A stretch of DNA of 64,000 bases from Sphingobacteriaceae bacterium UBA2059 (GCA_002332615.1 DDAL01000008.1:199989-263988), one strand, 5' to 3'. Positions 1 to 9,669 are shown, counted from the first letter of the stretch. Notes: generated from the letters alone by a model not told the origin. Made by a program: numbers and translations.

Positions 1-3000
1 TCGGCGAATTTGTTTTCATAGCTGTTTTTATCTTCATCAGTCATTTGAGGATTGTCTATCACCGCATTTTGCTCGGTAAGCACGTGCACGAGGTCTGAAC
101 GTTTGCAGTATTCATAGCCCAGCATGCGGAAGATATAGTCAATAATGGACGTGGCACTTTTAATATTTTCGTGCCCTACCACCATGCCTGCCGGCTCGAA
201 GCGGGTAAAGGTAAACTTGTCTACATATTCTTCGAGTGGCACTCCATACTGAAGCCCTACCGATACGGCGATAGCAAAACAGTTCATGAGAGAGCGGAAT
301 GTGGCTCCTTCTTTATGCATATCAATAAAGATTTCGCCCAAGGTTCCGTCTTCATATTCGCCTGTACGTACATAAATGGTATTGCCTGCTACAGCGGCTT
401 TTTGGGTAAAGCCCCGACGTTTATATGGCATTATTTTCTTTTGTACAACGGACGAAAGCTGTCTTTTAAAGGTTGTATCGGTTGATTTTTCAATTATTGC
501 ACGGGCCGCTTCAAGTACCTGCTCGGCAGAGAGATCGCCAAGTTTGAGGTTGGCAGCCTGACCCAGCACCGTATCGATTTCTTCTATGGAATCTTCTTCT
601 TTATTGGACGACTTGGTAGACAGGGGCTGGGATAGTTTACATCCGTCGCGATAAAGCGCATTGGCCTTAAGGGCAAGTTTCCAGGACAACTCGTAGCAGT
701 CTTTAATTTCGTCTACGGTAGCTTCGTTAGGAAGATTGATGGTTTTGGAAATGGCCCCTGAAAGGAAGGGCTGTGCAGCGGCCATCATTTTTATATGTCC
801 GTGGGCATGAATGTAACGCTGACCTTTTGCTCCGCACCTGTTGGCACAGTCGAAAATAGGATAGTGCTCCTGCTTAAGAAAAGGGGCGCCTTCTATAGTC
901 ATGGTACCACAGATGTGCTCATTCGCTTCGGCTATTTGCTGACGGCTGAAGCCCAGGGATTTTAACATGTTGAAGTCTATGGCCGAATAGTGCTCGGGCT
1001 TAAAGCCGAGGCGCTGCATACACTCTTCGCCAAACGTCCATTGATTGAACACAAAGCCTATTTCAAATGCAGATAGCAGTGACTTTTCGGCCTTGTCGAT
1101 TTCTTCTTCGGTTAAACCCTTGGCCAAAAGGCTGTCATAATTAATATGAGGCGCGCCTTTTAAGGATGCATTGCCTTTGGCATAGTTGATAATTGCTACT
1201 ATTTCGTGCGCTGCATAACCAAGGTTCTTTAGAGCCGTTGGCACTGCCTGGTTAATGATTTTGAAGTAGCCTCCGCCTGATAGTTTTTTGAACTTAACAA
1301 GAGCAAAGTCGGGCTCAATACCCGTTGTGTCGCAGTCCATAACCAGTCCGATGGTTCCGGTGGGAGCTATAACGGTGGTTTGGGCATTGCGGTAGCCGTG
1401 TTTTTCGCCCAGCTCTACGGCTTTATCCCATGCATTGCATGCGGCCGAAAGTAAGTAATCGGGGCATTCTTTGGGATCAATTCCCGGAGGCGCTATTTCA
1501 AGGCCTTCATAATTACCGGTAGCGTTGTATGCTGCGAAACGGTGGTTGCGCATAACGCGCATCATGTGTTGCTTATTCTCTTTGAAACGCTTAAAAGCTC
1601 CCAGCTCGCGGGCCATCTCTGCAGAGGTAGAATAGGCTGTTCCGGTCATGATAGCGGTAATTGCGCCTCCTATAGCGCGTGCTTTATCGCTGTCGTAGGG
1701 GATACCGGCCAGCATAAGCATGGAGCCGAGATTGGCATATCCTAAGCCAAGCGTACGATAATCATAAGATAGCTGAGCAACATCCTTTGATGGAAACTGC
1801 GCCATAAGCACAGATATTTCGAGCACGACCGTCCAGATGCGGCAGGCATGCTCGTAGCCTTTTACGTCGAACGCAAAGGTTTCGGGATCGAGAAAGTGAA
1901 CCAGGTTTACCGATGCAAGGTTACAGGCGGTATTGTCCAGGAACATGTACTCGGAACAAGGGTTTGATGCGTTTATACGGCCTCCTTCGGGGCAGGTATG
2001 CCATTCATTGATGGTGGTATCGTACTGCACTCCAGGGTCTGCACAGGCCCATGCGGCAAATGCAACATCCTGCCATAGCTTTTCGGCTGATATTGCCTTA
2101 AGTGTGCGACCGTCTGTACGGGCCTTCAGCTCCCACTGGGTGCCCTGGTGAAGGGCCTTAAAGAAAGAGTTGGGTATGCGTACAGAATTATTGGAGTTTT
2201 GACCGGAAACGGTGCGGTATGCTTCGCCCTCATAATCAGAAGAATAGCCTGCGGCTATGAGTGCAGCTACTTTACGCTCTTCTTCTACTTTCCAGTTTAC
2301 AAAACCTTCTATCTCGGGGTGATCAAGATCCAGGCAGACCATTTTGGCGGCCCGGCGGGTAGTACCTCCTGATTTAATTGCTCCTGCTGCGCGATCGCCT
2401 ATCTTAAGAAAGGACATCAGGCCGGAAGAGTATCCTCCGCCTGACAGCTTTTCGTTTTCGCCGCGTATAGACGAAAAATTAGTACCTACGCCCGAACCGT
2501 ATTTAAAGATACGCGCTTCGCGTACCCAGAGGTCCATAATACCTCCTTCATTGACCAGGTCGTCATTAACGGAAAGAATGAAACAGGCGTGAGGCTGGGG
2601 ACGTTCATACGCCGAGGTTGATTTGGTAAGCTCTTCGGTTTTAGGGTCCACATAGTAGTGTCCCTGCGGCTTGCCGGCTATGCCGTAGGCTGTAAACAAG
2701 CCTGTGTTGAACCACTGAGGCGAATTGGGCGCTGCAAGCTGCCCTACGATGGTGTATACCAGTTCATCGTAAAAAATGTCGGCATCCTGGCTAGAGGCAA
2801 AATAACCATAATTCATGCCCCAGCTGCGCCAGCAGTCGGCAAGGCGATGTGCCACTTGCTTGATGCTGTTTTCGGCGCCCAGAGAGCCGTCAGGCTGCGG
2901 AACGCCGGCCTTTCGGAAATACTTTTGCGCAAGGATGTCGGTAGCTACCTGGCTCCAGGTGGATGGCACCTCAACATTGTTCATTTCGAACACTGCATCG

Positions 3001-3146
3001 CCGGCAGGATTGCGGATTACTGAGGACCTGTTTTCGAACGTGAAGTGATCAAAAACAGGAGTATTTTCTTTAGTAAAATATCGCTGAAAATGCAAGCCGC
3101 GCGCTGTGGACTTAGCGTCGCCTTTACCGGAATTTTTTAGTGTCAT
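1..3146 (-). CDS. nrdJ: Adenosylcobalamin-dependent ribonucleotide reductase, C-terminus cut by window edge
   Basis: Class II ribonucleotide reductase, which makes deoxyribonucleotides with a cobalamin-generated thiyl radical and therefore works with or without oxygen. I translated the minus strand from the ATG at 3146; the frame stays open to base 1, giving about 1048 residues, so the C-terminus lies outside. Visible landmarks are HACF (Cys188, the candidate first redox cysteine), the radical-site motif NPCSE near residue 395, and the Cys-rich CNRCG motif downstream. No ATP-cone is obvious at the N-terminus. The gene stands alone and is divergent from pckG across 483 bp. A TATTTTTG -7 box lies about 80 bp upstream inside an inverted repeat. 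I saw no cobalamin riboswitch in the leader. Family assignment is firm. Confidence 0.95.
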   Translation of the reverse strand, partial: MTLKNSGKGDAKSTARGLHFQRYFTKENTPVFDHFTFENRSSVIRNPAGDAVFEMNNVEVPSTWSQVATDILAQKYFRKAGVPQPDGSLGAENSIKQVAHRLADCWRSWGMNYGYFASSQDADIFYDELVYTIVGQLAAPNSPQWFNTGLFTAYGIAGKPQGHYYVDPKTEELTKSTSAYERPQPHACFILSVNDDLVNEGGIMDLWVREARIFKYGSGVGTNFSSIRGENEKLSGGGYSSGLMSFLKIGDRAAGAIKSGGTTRRAAKMVCLDLDHPEIEGFVNWKVEEERKVAALIAAGYSSDYEGEAYRTVSGQNSNNSVRIPNSFFKALHQGTQWELKARTDGRTLKAISAEKLWQDVAFAAWACADPGVQYDTTINEWHTCPEGGRINASNPCSEYMFLDNTACNLASVNLVHFLDPETFAFDVKGYEHACRIWTVVLEISVLMAQFPSKDVAQLSYDYRTLGLGYANLGSMLMLAGIPYDSDKARAIGGAITAIMTGTAYSTSAEMARELGAFKRFKENKQHMMRVMRNHRFAAYNATGNYEGLEIAPPGIDPKECPDYLLSAACNAWDKAVELGEKHGYRNAQTTVIAPTGTIGLVMDCDTTGIEPDFALVKFKKLSGGGYFKIINQAVPTALKNLGYAAHEIVAIINYAKGNASLKGAPHINYDSLLAKGLTEEEIDKAEKSLLSAFEIGFVFNQWTFGEECMQRLGFKPEHYSAIDFNMLKSLGFSRQQIAEANEHICGTMTIEGAPFLKQEHYPIFDCANRCGAKGQRYIHAHGHIKMMAAAQPFLSGAISKTINLPNEATVDEIKDCYELSWKLALKANALYRDGCKLSQPLSTKSSNKEEDSIEEIDTVLGQAANLKLGDLSAEQVLEAARAIIEKSTDTTFKRQLSSVVQKKIMPYKRRGFTQKAAVAGNTIYVRTGEYEDGTLGEIFIDMHKEGATFRSLMNCFAIAVSVGLQYGVPLEEYVDKFTFTRFEPAGMVVGHENIKSATSIIDYIFRMLGYEYCKRSDLVHVLTEQNAVIDNPQMTDEDKNSYENKFA

Positions 3147-3213
3147 ATAATAGATTATTCTTTAATTCTTTATTGAATTTTGCCTTACTTAGATTACCTC
3201 CTTGCAAGGCATG

Positions 3214-3238
3214 AGTATATTTTGCTCAAAAATATACT
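3214..3238 (-). promoter_or_regulatory. nrdJ promoter -7 box inside a 10-bp perfect inverted repeat
   Basis: AGTATATTTT (3214-3223) and AAAATATACT (3229-3238) are perfect inverted arms separated by 5 bases. On the minus strand the overlapping sequence TATTTTTG (3227-3234) fits the Bacteroidota -7 consensus TAnnTTTG and faces nrdJ, with about 80 bases to the start codon. The symmetry over a promoter suggests an operator. It does not look like the paired NrdR box. Function is inferred. Confidence 0.45.
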
Positions 3239-3585
3239 AAACACAGATTGGTTGAAAATAGGTTATTAACATTGCTTTTGCCAAATGGCGCCGCCCGGCC
3301 CGTTTTAGCACCAACAGGCTGGTTTAGGAGGCATTTAGTGTTGTGGAAAACTATGCGGATCAAATTGGTTTATTACACAGAAAGGACACTTTGAGCTTTA
3401 TACAGGCGCCCTGCAAAAACTTTTGATTGCGCAATGCCGTAAATGAACTATATATCTTCATATTTGTTTACTTATACTGAGCAGACAGGCTATGTGTGAG
3501 CGCCGAAAACATTGTGATGTCTTTTATCTAAAAACATGATAGCCATCATTTTAAAACGCTTAATTATAGAGCATCTTAGCATAAA

Positions 3586-3593
3586 TAAATTTG
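3586..3593 (+). promoter_or_regulatory. Candidate pckG promoter, -7 box TAAATTTG
   Basis: TAAATTTG is a perfect match to the Bacteroidota -7 consensus TAnnTTTG and lies 36 bases before the pckG ATG, giving a leader of about 30 nt. No clear -33 TTTG was found at the usual spacing. Confidence 0.5.
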
Positions 3594-3629
3594 TTATATT
3601 AACAGTTTAATAAATCCAATACAAAAATT

Positions 3630-5480
3630 ATGTATCAATTAGAAAAACCACTTTCTGTAGACGGCTTTGCAGCTAAAGAAGAGCTGGAAAACTGGGTTAA
3701 AAGTGTTGCTGAACGTACGAAACCTGCGAAAATTTACTGGTGTGACGGTAGTAAGGAGGAATATGACAGTATTTGCGAGGCTTTAGTTAATAAAGGTACT
3801 TTCATTCGTCTTAATCCAGCAAAACGCCCTGACAGCTTTGCATGCTTCAGCGACCCGAGCGATGTAGCCCGTGTTGAAGATAAAACGTTTATTTGCAGCC
3901 GCAGTGAAGAAGATGCTGGTCCGACCAACAACTGGATGGAGCCTAAAGAAATGAGGGGTATACTTGACGGTTTGATGGACGGCGCAATGGCAGGAAGAAC
4001 CATGTATGTAATTCCTTTCTGCATGGGTCCGGTTGGTTCTAAATATTCTCGTTACGGTGTTGAAATAACTGACTCTGAATATGTAGTTGTGAACATGTAC
4101 ATCATGACTCGTATGGGAAACAGGGTTTATCCATACCTTCAAAATGGCTTTGTTAAGTGTCTACACAGTGTGGGTGCTCCTTTGGCAGATGGACAAGAGG
4201 ATGTTAAATGGCCTTGTAACCCAACTGTTAAATATATAAGCCACTTCCCTGAGGATAAAGAAATTATTTCTTACGGTAGTGGATATGGTGGTAACGCATT
4301 GATGGGCAAGAAATGTTTTGCTTTGCGTATCGCTTCTGCTGTGGGCGAACAAGAAGGATGGCTGGCAGAGCACATGCTTATCTTAGGTGTTGAATCTCCT
4401 GAAGGTAAAAAGAGCTATGTAAGTGCTGCCTTCCCAAGTGCCTGTGGTAAAACTAACTTTGCCATGATGATCCCTGCAAAAGGTGTTGAGGATTGGAAAG
4501 TTACTACTATCGGAGATGATATTGCATGGATTCACAAAGGTGCTGACGGCCGTTTATTTGCTATCAACCCTGAGTCTGGTTACTTTGGTGTTGCTCCTGG
4601 AACAAACGAAAAGACCAACCCTAATGCAATGGAAAGCTGCAAGGCGAATACCATTTTTACAAACGTGGCAATCACTCAGGATGGCGACGTATGGTGGGAA
4701 GGTTTAACTAAGGAAGTTCCTGATGGTCTGACCGACTGGCATGGTAATCCTTATGATAAAAACAGCGGAAAACCTGCTGCTCATGCTAACTCAAGATTTA
4801 CTGCTCCTGCTGAACAAAACCCTGCTATTGACCCTGCATGGGACGATAAAGATGGTGTTGAGCTTGAAGCCTTCATTTTTGGCGGACGCAGAAGCAATGT
4901 AATGCCTTTGGTTTATCAAACTTACAACTGGAACTTTGGTGTGTACTCTGCTGCTACCATGGGTTCTGAAATGACGGCTGCTGCCTTCGGTGAAATTGGC
5001 AAGGTTCGTCGTGATCCTTTTGCAATGCTTCCGTTTATGGGCTACCACATGGGCGACTATGTGAACCATTGGTTGCAGTTTGGTCGTGAGCTTCCAAAAG
5101 CACCTCTTATTTTTGGTGTAAACTGGTTCCGCAAAGACAAAGATGGCAACTTCCAATGGCCAGGATTTGGACAGAACATGCGTGTTCTTAAATGGATTGT
5201 TCAACGTGTTCAGGGCAATGCTGTGGCTGTTGAATGCCCAATTGGTCTTATGCCTCGCTATGAAGATATGGACTGGACTGGTATGGAAGACTTTTCTAAA
5301 GAAGAGTTCAATGACATTATGAGTATTGACCGTACTTTATGGTTAAAGGAGATCGAATCTCACCAAGAACTGTTTGAACGCGCTGGCGACAAACTTCCTA
5401 AAGAGGTTAACTTGATGCGTGAATTACTTATTGCTTCTTTGGAGCGCTCTCCTGAGCACTGGACTTTAGGCAATAAATAA
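3630..5480 (+). CDS. pckG: Phosphoenolpyruvate carboxykinase (GTP)
   Basis: Converts oxaloacetate plus GTP to phosphoenolpyruvate, CO2 and GDP, the committing step of gluconeogenesis in the cytosol. The 616-residue length and the P-loop FPSACGKTN (residues 268-276, with the hyper-reactive Cys272 typical of the GTP class) separate it from the ATP-dependent PckA family. The GGRRSNVMPLVYQ block further on also fits the GTP family. It is a single-gene transcript, with its own -7 box upstream and a strong hairpin terminator 20 bases after the stop. Codon choice (many GGT, GCT, CGT) differs from the C-rich genes at 12-33 kb and is consistent with high expression. Confidence 0.97.
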   Translation: MYQLEKPLSVDGFAAKEELENWVKSVAERTKPAKIYWCDGSKEEYDSICEALVNKGTFIRLNPAKRPDSFACFSDPSDVARVEDKTFICSRSEEDAGPTNNWMEPKEMRGILDGLMDGAMAGRTMYVIPFCMGPVGSKYSRYGVEITDSEYVVVNMYIMTRMGNRVYPYLQNGFVKCLHSVGAPLADGQEDVKWPCNPTVKYISHFPEDKEIISYGSGYGGNALMGKKCFALRIASAVGEQEGWLAEHMLILGVESPEGKKSYVSAAFPSACGKTNFAMMIPAKGVEDWKVTTIGDDIAWIHKGADGRLFAINPESGYFGVAPGTNEKTNPNAMESCKANTIFTNVAITQDGDVWWEGLTKEVPDGLTDWHGNPYDKNSGKPAAHANSRFTAPAEQNPAIDPAWDDKDGVELEAFIFGGRRSNVMPLVYQTYNWNFGVYSAATMGSEMTAAAFGEIGKVRRDPFAMLPFMGYHMGDYVNHWLQFGRELPKAPLIFGVNWFRKDKDGNFQWPGFGQNMRVLKWIVQRVQGNAVAVECPIGLMPRYEDMDWTGMEDFSKEEFNDIMSIDRTLWLKEIESHQELFERAGDKLPKEVNLMRELLIASLERSPEHWTLGNK

Positions 5481-5499
5481 TCTTCTTTCTTTCTGGTAT

Positions 5500-5533
5500 A
5501 AAAAAACAGAGCTTTTAAAAGCTCTGTTTTTTT
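5500..5533 (+). terminator. Rho-independent terminator after pckG
   Basis: The arms around AAACAGAGCTTTT and AAAAGCTCTGTTT pair perfectly, preceded by A-run and followed by a T-run, directly after the pckG stop. It could work in both directions but only pckG reads into it. Confidence 0.88.
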
Positions 5534-5562
5534 ATGTAATCTATTCTTAAACTAGTAAAATT

Positions 5563-7230
5563 ATGAACTGGCTTATAGAGCTGTTTACAAATCATGGAAT
5601 TGCACAGACTGTAGTTGTTTACGGATGCGTGATTGCCATTGGTGTCCTTTTGGGTAAAGTTAAATTATTTAATGTGTCCCTGGGTATTACCTGGGTATTG
5701 TTTGCCGGTATTGCAGCGTCGCACTTCGGCTTTACAGTAGACAAGCAACTTGAACATTTCCTGAAAGAATTTGGCCTTATTTTGTTTGTTTACTCCATAG
5801 GGCTACAGGTAGGACCTGGTTTTTTTGCTTCAATGAAGAAACAGGCTCTGGGCATCAATCTGCTTGCTGCCTGCGTGGTGTTTTTGGGAGTAGGTACGAC
5901 AATAGCGCTTTTTTACATCACAGGAAATAATATTGGCATTATGACGGGCCTCCTTTCAGGCGCTGTTACCAACACGCCCGGCTTAGGGGCTGCGCAGCAG
6001 GCGGTGCTTGATATGGGCCTGGAAAAGCAGGTAAATATGTCGTCCATAGGGCTTGCTTATGCTATTACCTACCCTTTTGGTGTTATCGGTATTATTATCG
6101 TCTTGCTTTTCTTTAAACGTTTGTTTAAGGTGGATCTTGAGCGCGAGCAGGCAAAACTGCGACGTTTGCAACAAATGGACCCTTCTAACCCTGTTGCTAT
6201 TAACCTGCAGGTTACAAATGAAATGCTGATCAATAAACCTTTAAAAGTACTTGCTTCCATTGTTCAGGGCCATTATGTTGTGTCGCGCATGTGCAGGGAC
6301 GGAGAGATCTTTTCGCCGACTCCGGATACTGTACTTGCAAAGAATGATGTGCTTTTATTTGTTGCTCCTAAAAGATCGATCGCTCAGCTGAAGCTGGTTG
6401 TGGGAGCAGAAAGTGAACTTGTATTGCAACGCGAGCGGGGTACTCTTAGCAGCCGTCGTATTGTTGTTACTAACAAAACGGCGACTTATAAACCTCTGGG
6501 AAGGATAAGAGCGTATAATCAGCCGGACTTCAATATCACCCGCATTAGCAGGGCAGGTATTGAGTTTATTGCAAATGCCAATACCATGCTGAATCTTGGC
6601 GACCAGGTAACTGTGGTTGGCTCTGACGCTGGTATTCGCCGGGCGACTGACTTGATGGGCAACTCGCTTAAACGCCTCAAGCACCCGGAGCTGGGCCCCA
6701 TATTCATTGGTATTGTATTGGGTGTTATACTGGGCAGTATTCCTATTTTTATACCGGGAGTACCTGTGCCTGTAAAAATAGGTCTTGCCGGCGGACCGCT
6801 GATAGTGGCTATCCTATTGAGCCATTTCGGCAACAGACTTTATCTTATTAATTACACCACGCATAGTGCTAACCTGATGCTCAGGGAGATTGGAATTGTG
6901 CTGTTCCTGGCGAGTGTAGGACTTGGAAGTGGTGAGAACTTTGCCGAGATACTAAAAAGTGGTACCGGATGGTACTGGATGGGCTTAGGGGTTTTTATCA
7001 CCTTAATTCCTCTGCTTACTGTGGGGTTGCTGGCCAGGTATGTGTTCAGATTATCTTATTTTGAAATATGCGGGCTGCTTTCGGGAGCTTCAACAGATCC
7101 TCCTGCGCTGGCTTTTGCTATTCAGACAGCTGGCAGTGATGTTCCTTCGGTAACGTACGCTACGGTGTATCCGCTCACGATGATCTTAAGGATCATTACG
7201 GCTGAGATGCTCGTCATGTTCTTTTACTGA
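5563..7230 (+). CDS. AspT/YidE/YbjL-family putative transporter with RCK_C domains
   Basis: A 555-residue integral membrane protein of the aspartate:alanine exchanger family. Two homologous hydrophobic halves (about residues 10-185 and 375-555) carry the duplicated family motif around GLLSGAVTNTPGLGAAQQA and its counterpart GLLSGASTDPPALAFA. Between them lie two TrkA-C/RCK_C-like regulatory domains (about 200-370), which in relatives are thought to bind a ligand or nucleotide. The substrate cannot be told from sequence; dicarboxylate or amino-acid exchange is the family precedent. It is 82 bp downstream of pckG but separated from it by a terminator, and it is followed by a terminator of its own. 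Confidence 0.88.
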   Translation: MNWLIELFTNHGIAQTVVVYGCVIAIGVLLGKVKLFNVSLGITWVLFAGIAASHFGFTVDKQLEHFLKEFGLILFVYSIGLQVGPGFFASMKKQALGINLLAACVVFLGVGTTIALFYITGNNIGIMTGLLSGAVTNTPGLGAAQQAVLDMGLEKQVNMSSIGLAYAITYPFGVIGIIIVLLFFKRLFKVDLEREQAKLRRLQQMDPSNPVAINLQVTNEMLINKPLKVLASIVQGHYVVSRMCRDGEIFSPTPDTVLAKNDVLLFVAPKRSIAQLKLVVGAESELVLQRERGTLSSRRIVVTNKTATYKPLGRIRAYNQPDFNITRISRAGIEFIANANTMLNLGDQVTVVGSDAGIRRATDLMGNSLKRLKHPELGPIFIGIVLGVILGSIPIFIPGVPVPVKIGLAGGPLIVAILLSHFGNRLYLINYTTHSANLMLREIGIVLFLASVGLGSGENFAEILKSGTGWYWMGLGVFITLIPLLTVGLLARYVFRLSYFEICGLLSGASTDPPALAFAIQTAGSDVPSVTYATVYPLTMILRIITAEMLVMFFY

Positions 7231-7242
7231 CGAGGACTTCTT

Positions 7243-7289
7243 TTAAAAAAAAGAGTGCCTGTAATTTGATTACAGGCACTCTTTTTTTG
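7243..7289. terminator. Bidirectional terminator between the transporter and pyk
   Basis: AAGAGTGCCTGTAAT and ATTACAGGCACTCTT form a long perfect stem with a 3-base loop, flanked by A-run and T-run. The position between convergent genes and the symmetric A/T tails suggest it ends transcripts from both strands. A weaker minus-strand hairpin near 7325-7377 may add to pyk termination. Confidence 0.88.
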
Positions 7290-7392
7290 TTCGGTATTGT
7301 ACCTTTAGGGAGACAGAACGCCAGAGCATACTTAGTTTAAAGCAAAAGAGACTGCACCAAAAGGCCGCCTCTTTTATACTGGCATTTGACTA

Positions 7393-8823
7393 TTAGTCAA
7401 TAATAGTAACCTTAACCATATTAGTACGGCCTCTGTTTTCGAGTGGTATAGATGCTGTGTTTACTAGCACATCCCCGCGCTTAACGTGACCATCCTTCTT
7501 AAGGCGTTCATTAACCTCAACAATGGTACGATCGGTACTTTCGAAGTTATCATAATAAAAGCCGGTAACTCCCCAAAGAAGACTTAACGTATTTAACAAA
7601 TAGTCGTTGCTTGTGAAAATAAATGTAAGCGCTTTTGGCCTGCGGCTCGAAATTTCAAATGCAGTATAACCACTGGCTGTCATTGATACAATTCCTACAG
7701 CATTTGTTTTACGTGCAAGGAAGCATGCTGAATCGCATACAGCATCATTCATAAACTCTTTGGAGTTTAAGTTAAGTTCTTTACCTGGGTTAAATACATA
7801 TCCGTTTTCTTCTACGTTACGTATAATCTTGGTCATGGTTTCAATTACTATAACCGGAAACCCCCCTACTGACGTTTCGCCGCTAAGCATCACTGCATCG
7901 GCGCCATCTATTACTGAGTTGGCGACGTCATTTACTTCTGCACGTGTAGGACGGGGAGTAGTGATCATGCTTTCTAGCATTTGCGTGGCAATGATAACCG
8001 GCTTGGCATGACTGCGGCATTTTTGAACGATCATTTTCTGAAGCAGGGGAACCTGTTCCATCGGTATTTCTACTCCGAGGTCTCCGCGGGCAACCATTAC
8101 GCCGTCGGTAGCGGCAATGATCTCATCTATGTTTTCCATGGCTTCGGGCTTCTCAATTTTGGCTATAACCCGTGCCTGCTTGCCTTTTTCACGAATAATG
8201 TCTTTCAGCTCGGTAATATCTGAGCCCTTACGCACAAAAGAAAGGGCGATCCATTCGCAATTATTTTCTAGAATAAACTCGAGGTTGGAACGGTCATCTT
8301 CGGTAAGACTTGGAAGGGATATCTTTGTATTTGGAAGATTTACTCCTTTACGGGAGGTAAGAACACCGCCATGCATCACTTCACAAATCACTTTGTTCTG
8401 TAGGTTGGTTTCAATCACTCGCATCTGAAGCTTTCCGTCATCCAGAAGAATGATTTCTCCCGCTTTTACGTCACGAGGGAAGGTAGGATAGGTGATATAA
8501 ATTTCTTTTTCATCGCCAATACGTTCCTCGGTGGTTATGGTGATGCGGGTACCGTTTATTAACTGAACACCGCCTTCTTTTACTTTACCAATGCGGATCT
8601 TAGGTCCCTGAAGGTCGGCAAGGATACCAATATGAGTTTTGTACTGCTTGTTGATTTCGCGAATAAGTTCAATTGACTTTTTATGATCTTCGAGCGATCC
8701 GTGCGAAAAGTTTAATCGGCAAACATTAACGCCGGCTCTTATCATGTTTACTAAAACATCTTTGTTGGTTGAAGCGGGGCCGAGCGTCGCAACTATTTTG
8801 GTTCTTTTATGGATTTGTCTCAT
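7393..8823 (-). CDS. pyk: Pyruvate kinase
   Basis: Transfers phosphate from phosphoenolpyruvate to ADP in the last step of glycolysis. The 476-residue protein opens with the family N-terminus KRTKIVATLGPAS, has the active-site stretch around KIEKPEAMENIDEI and MVARGDLGVEIP, and ends with the usual C-terminal alpha/beta domain. There is no extra PEP-utiliser domain. The IPExxxVDY gene ends 37 bp upstream on the same strand, so the two are probably cotranscribed. The pairing with pckG at the other end of the cluster is suggestive of a central-carbon locus, though the genes are on opposite strands. Confidence 0.97.
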   Translation of the reverse strand: MRQIHKRTKIVATLGPASTNKDVLVNMIRAGVNVCRLNFSHGSLEDHKKSIELIREINKQYKTHIGILADLQGPKIRIGKVKEGGVQLINGTRITITTEERIGDEKEIYITYPTFPRDVKAGEIILLDDGKLQMRVIETNLQNKVICEVMHGGVLTSRKGVNLPNTKISLPSLTEDDRSNLEFILENNCEWIALSFVRKGSDITELKDIIREKGKQARVIAKIEKPEAMENIDEIIAATDGVMVARGDLGVEIPMEQVPLLQKMIVQKCRSHAKPVIIATQMLESMITTPRPTRAEVNDVANSVIDGADAVMLSGETSVGGFPVIVIETMTKIIRNVEENGYVFNPGKELNLNSKEFMNDAVCDSACFLARKTNAVGIVSMTASGYTAFEISSRRPKALTFIFTSNDYLLNTLSLLWGVTGFYYDNFESTDRTIVEVNERLKKDGHVKRGDVLVNTASIPLENRGRTNMVKVTIID

Positions 8824-8860
8824 ATGTGCTTTTTGATATGTATGCTGATTTATATATATG

Positions 8861-9277
8861 CTAAAATATTAGATTTTCCTTTGACTTTAACTTGGCCGGA
8901 TCAAGCTCTGCCGCTACAACTACTTCAGGGATAGCATTAAGCCGATCGAGATATAGTTCTAACTCTTCATCATCGTAGAAGTTTTTTATAATTATAAAGT
9001 AATCGGCACTTTTCATTTCAGGAATAAGATAACCTTGTGTACCTTTATTGGCAATGAGATAAAACTCTACTTCTCTTTCGGTAATTGTATACCGGTATTT
9101 AGAAAAGTAAACAGGTTTTTCCAGAGTAAAACTAAGCGAAAGGTCGTCAGATTTTCTCAGGTCTGTCGATAGTTGACGATTGATTTTAAAACATAGCATA
9201 TAGTCTCTTAAGGAAGATGTAATAGCTATTAAAACAAAATCAAGGTCTGGTTCGTATTTTAAAGTATACCTGTTCAA
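8861..9277 (-). CDS. IPExxxVDY family protein
   Basis: A 138-residue cytosolic protein of unknown function. It carries the family signature as IPEMKSADY (about residues 86-94), slightly divergent at the V position. No signal peptide or membrane segment. The family is known from Bacteroidota and commonly lies between acpP and pyk, as here. It is divergent from acpP across about 137 bp and leads into pyk. A TACTTTCG sequence upstream is one mismatch from the -7 consensus. Confidence 0.85.
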   Translation of the reverse strand: MNRYTLKYEPDLDFVLIAITSSLRDYMLCFKINRQLSTDLRKSDDLSLSFTLEKPVYFSKYRYTITEREVEFYLIANKGTQGYLIPEMKSADYFIIIKNFYDDEELELYLDRLNAIPEVVVAAELDPAKLKSKENLIF

Positions 9278-9352
9278 AATTATAAAGCATACGAAAGTAC
9301 AAAAGATTGCTGACTGTTTATAATTGTGAACTTATTGTATAAAATAAAAAGG

Positions 9353-9383
9353 TTTGATATTAAGTTTAATTTATCTTTCTTTG
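9353..9383 (+). promoter_or_regulatory. Candidate acpP promoter (TTTG / TTTCTTTG)
   Basis: A TTTG at 9353-9356 is followed after 19 bases by TTTCTTTG (9376-9383), one mismatch from the Bacteroidota -7 consensus. An overlapping TATCTTTC (9372-9379) is an alternative -7. The leader to the acpP ATG at 9415 is about 25-30 nt. Confidence 0.45.
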
Positions 9384-9414
9384 CAAAAAATTTAATCATT
9401 TAAATAAAAAAACT

Positions 9415-9651
9415 ATGTCTGATATCGCTTCAAGAGTAAAAGCAATTATCGTTGAAAAGTTAGGTGTAGATGAGAGTGAAGTAACACCTGAGGCATCATT
9501 CACTAATGATCTTGGTGCAGACTCTTTAGACACCGTAGAACTTATTATGGAGTTTGAAAAAGAGTTCAACGTAGCTATTCCGGATGACCAGGCTGAAACC
9601 ATTGGAACAGTGGGTCAGGCTATCGCTTATTTAGAAAAAAACGTTAAGTAA
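9415..9651 (+). CDS. acpP: Acyl carrier protein
   Basis: Carries growing acyl chains on a phosphopantetheine arm during type II fatty acid synthesis. The 78-residue acidic protein has the attachment motif GADSLDTVEL with the modified serine at residue 37, as in canonical ACPs. It is followed 18 bp later by fabF and then rnc, the common acpP-fabF-rnc order. Transcription probably starts from the promoter at 9353-9383. Confidence 0.97.
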   Translation: MSDIASRVKAIIVEKLGVDESEVTPEASFTNDLGADSLDTVELIMEFEKEFNVAIPDDQAETIGTVGQAIAYLEKNVK

Positions 9652-9669
9652 AACGCTGCCAAGATATAA

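Larger units (their letters stand above)
3147..3629. other. Divergent intergenic region between nrdJ and pckG
   Basis: This 483-bp stretch has no convincing reading frame. It holds the nrdJ promoter and inverted repeat near 3214-3238 and the pckG promoter near 3586. A short GC-rich patch (about 3287-3302) sits in otherwise AT-rich DNA. A single DnaA-box-like TGTGGAAAA occurs near 3350 and is probably chance. No riboswitch, tRNA or terminator was recognised. Confidence 0.6.

Noticed and set aside
171..3048. Several plus-strand open frames of 60-121 codons across 171-3048
   Set aside because: They lie opposite the clear nrdJ coding frame and show no domain; they are shadows of a GC-richer gene.
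3147..3629. Cobalamin riboswitch upstream of nrdJ
   Set aside because: I looked for the B12-box pattern and the GCCACTG-type element on both strands and found neither.
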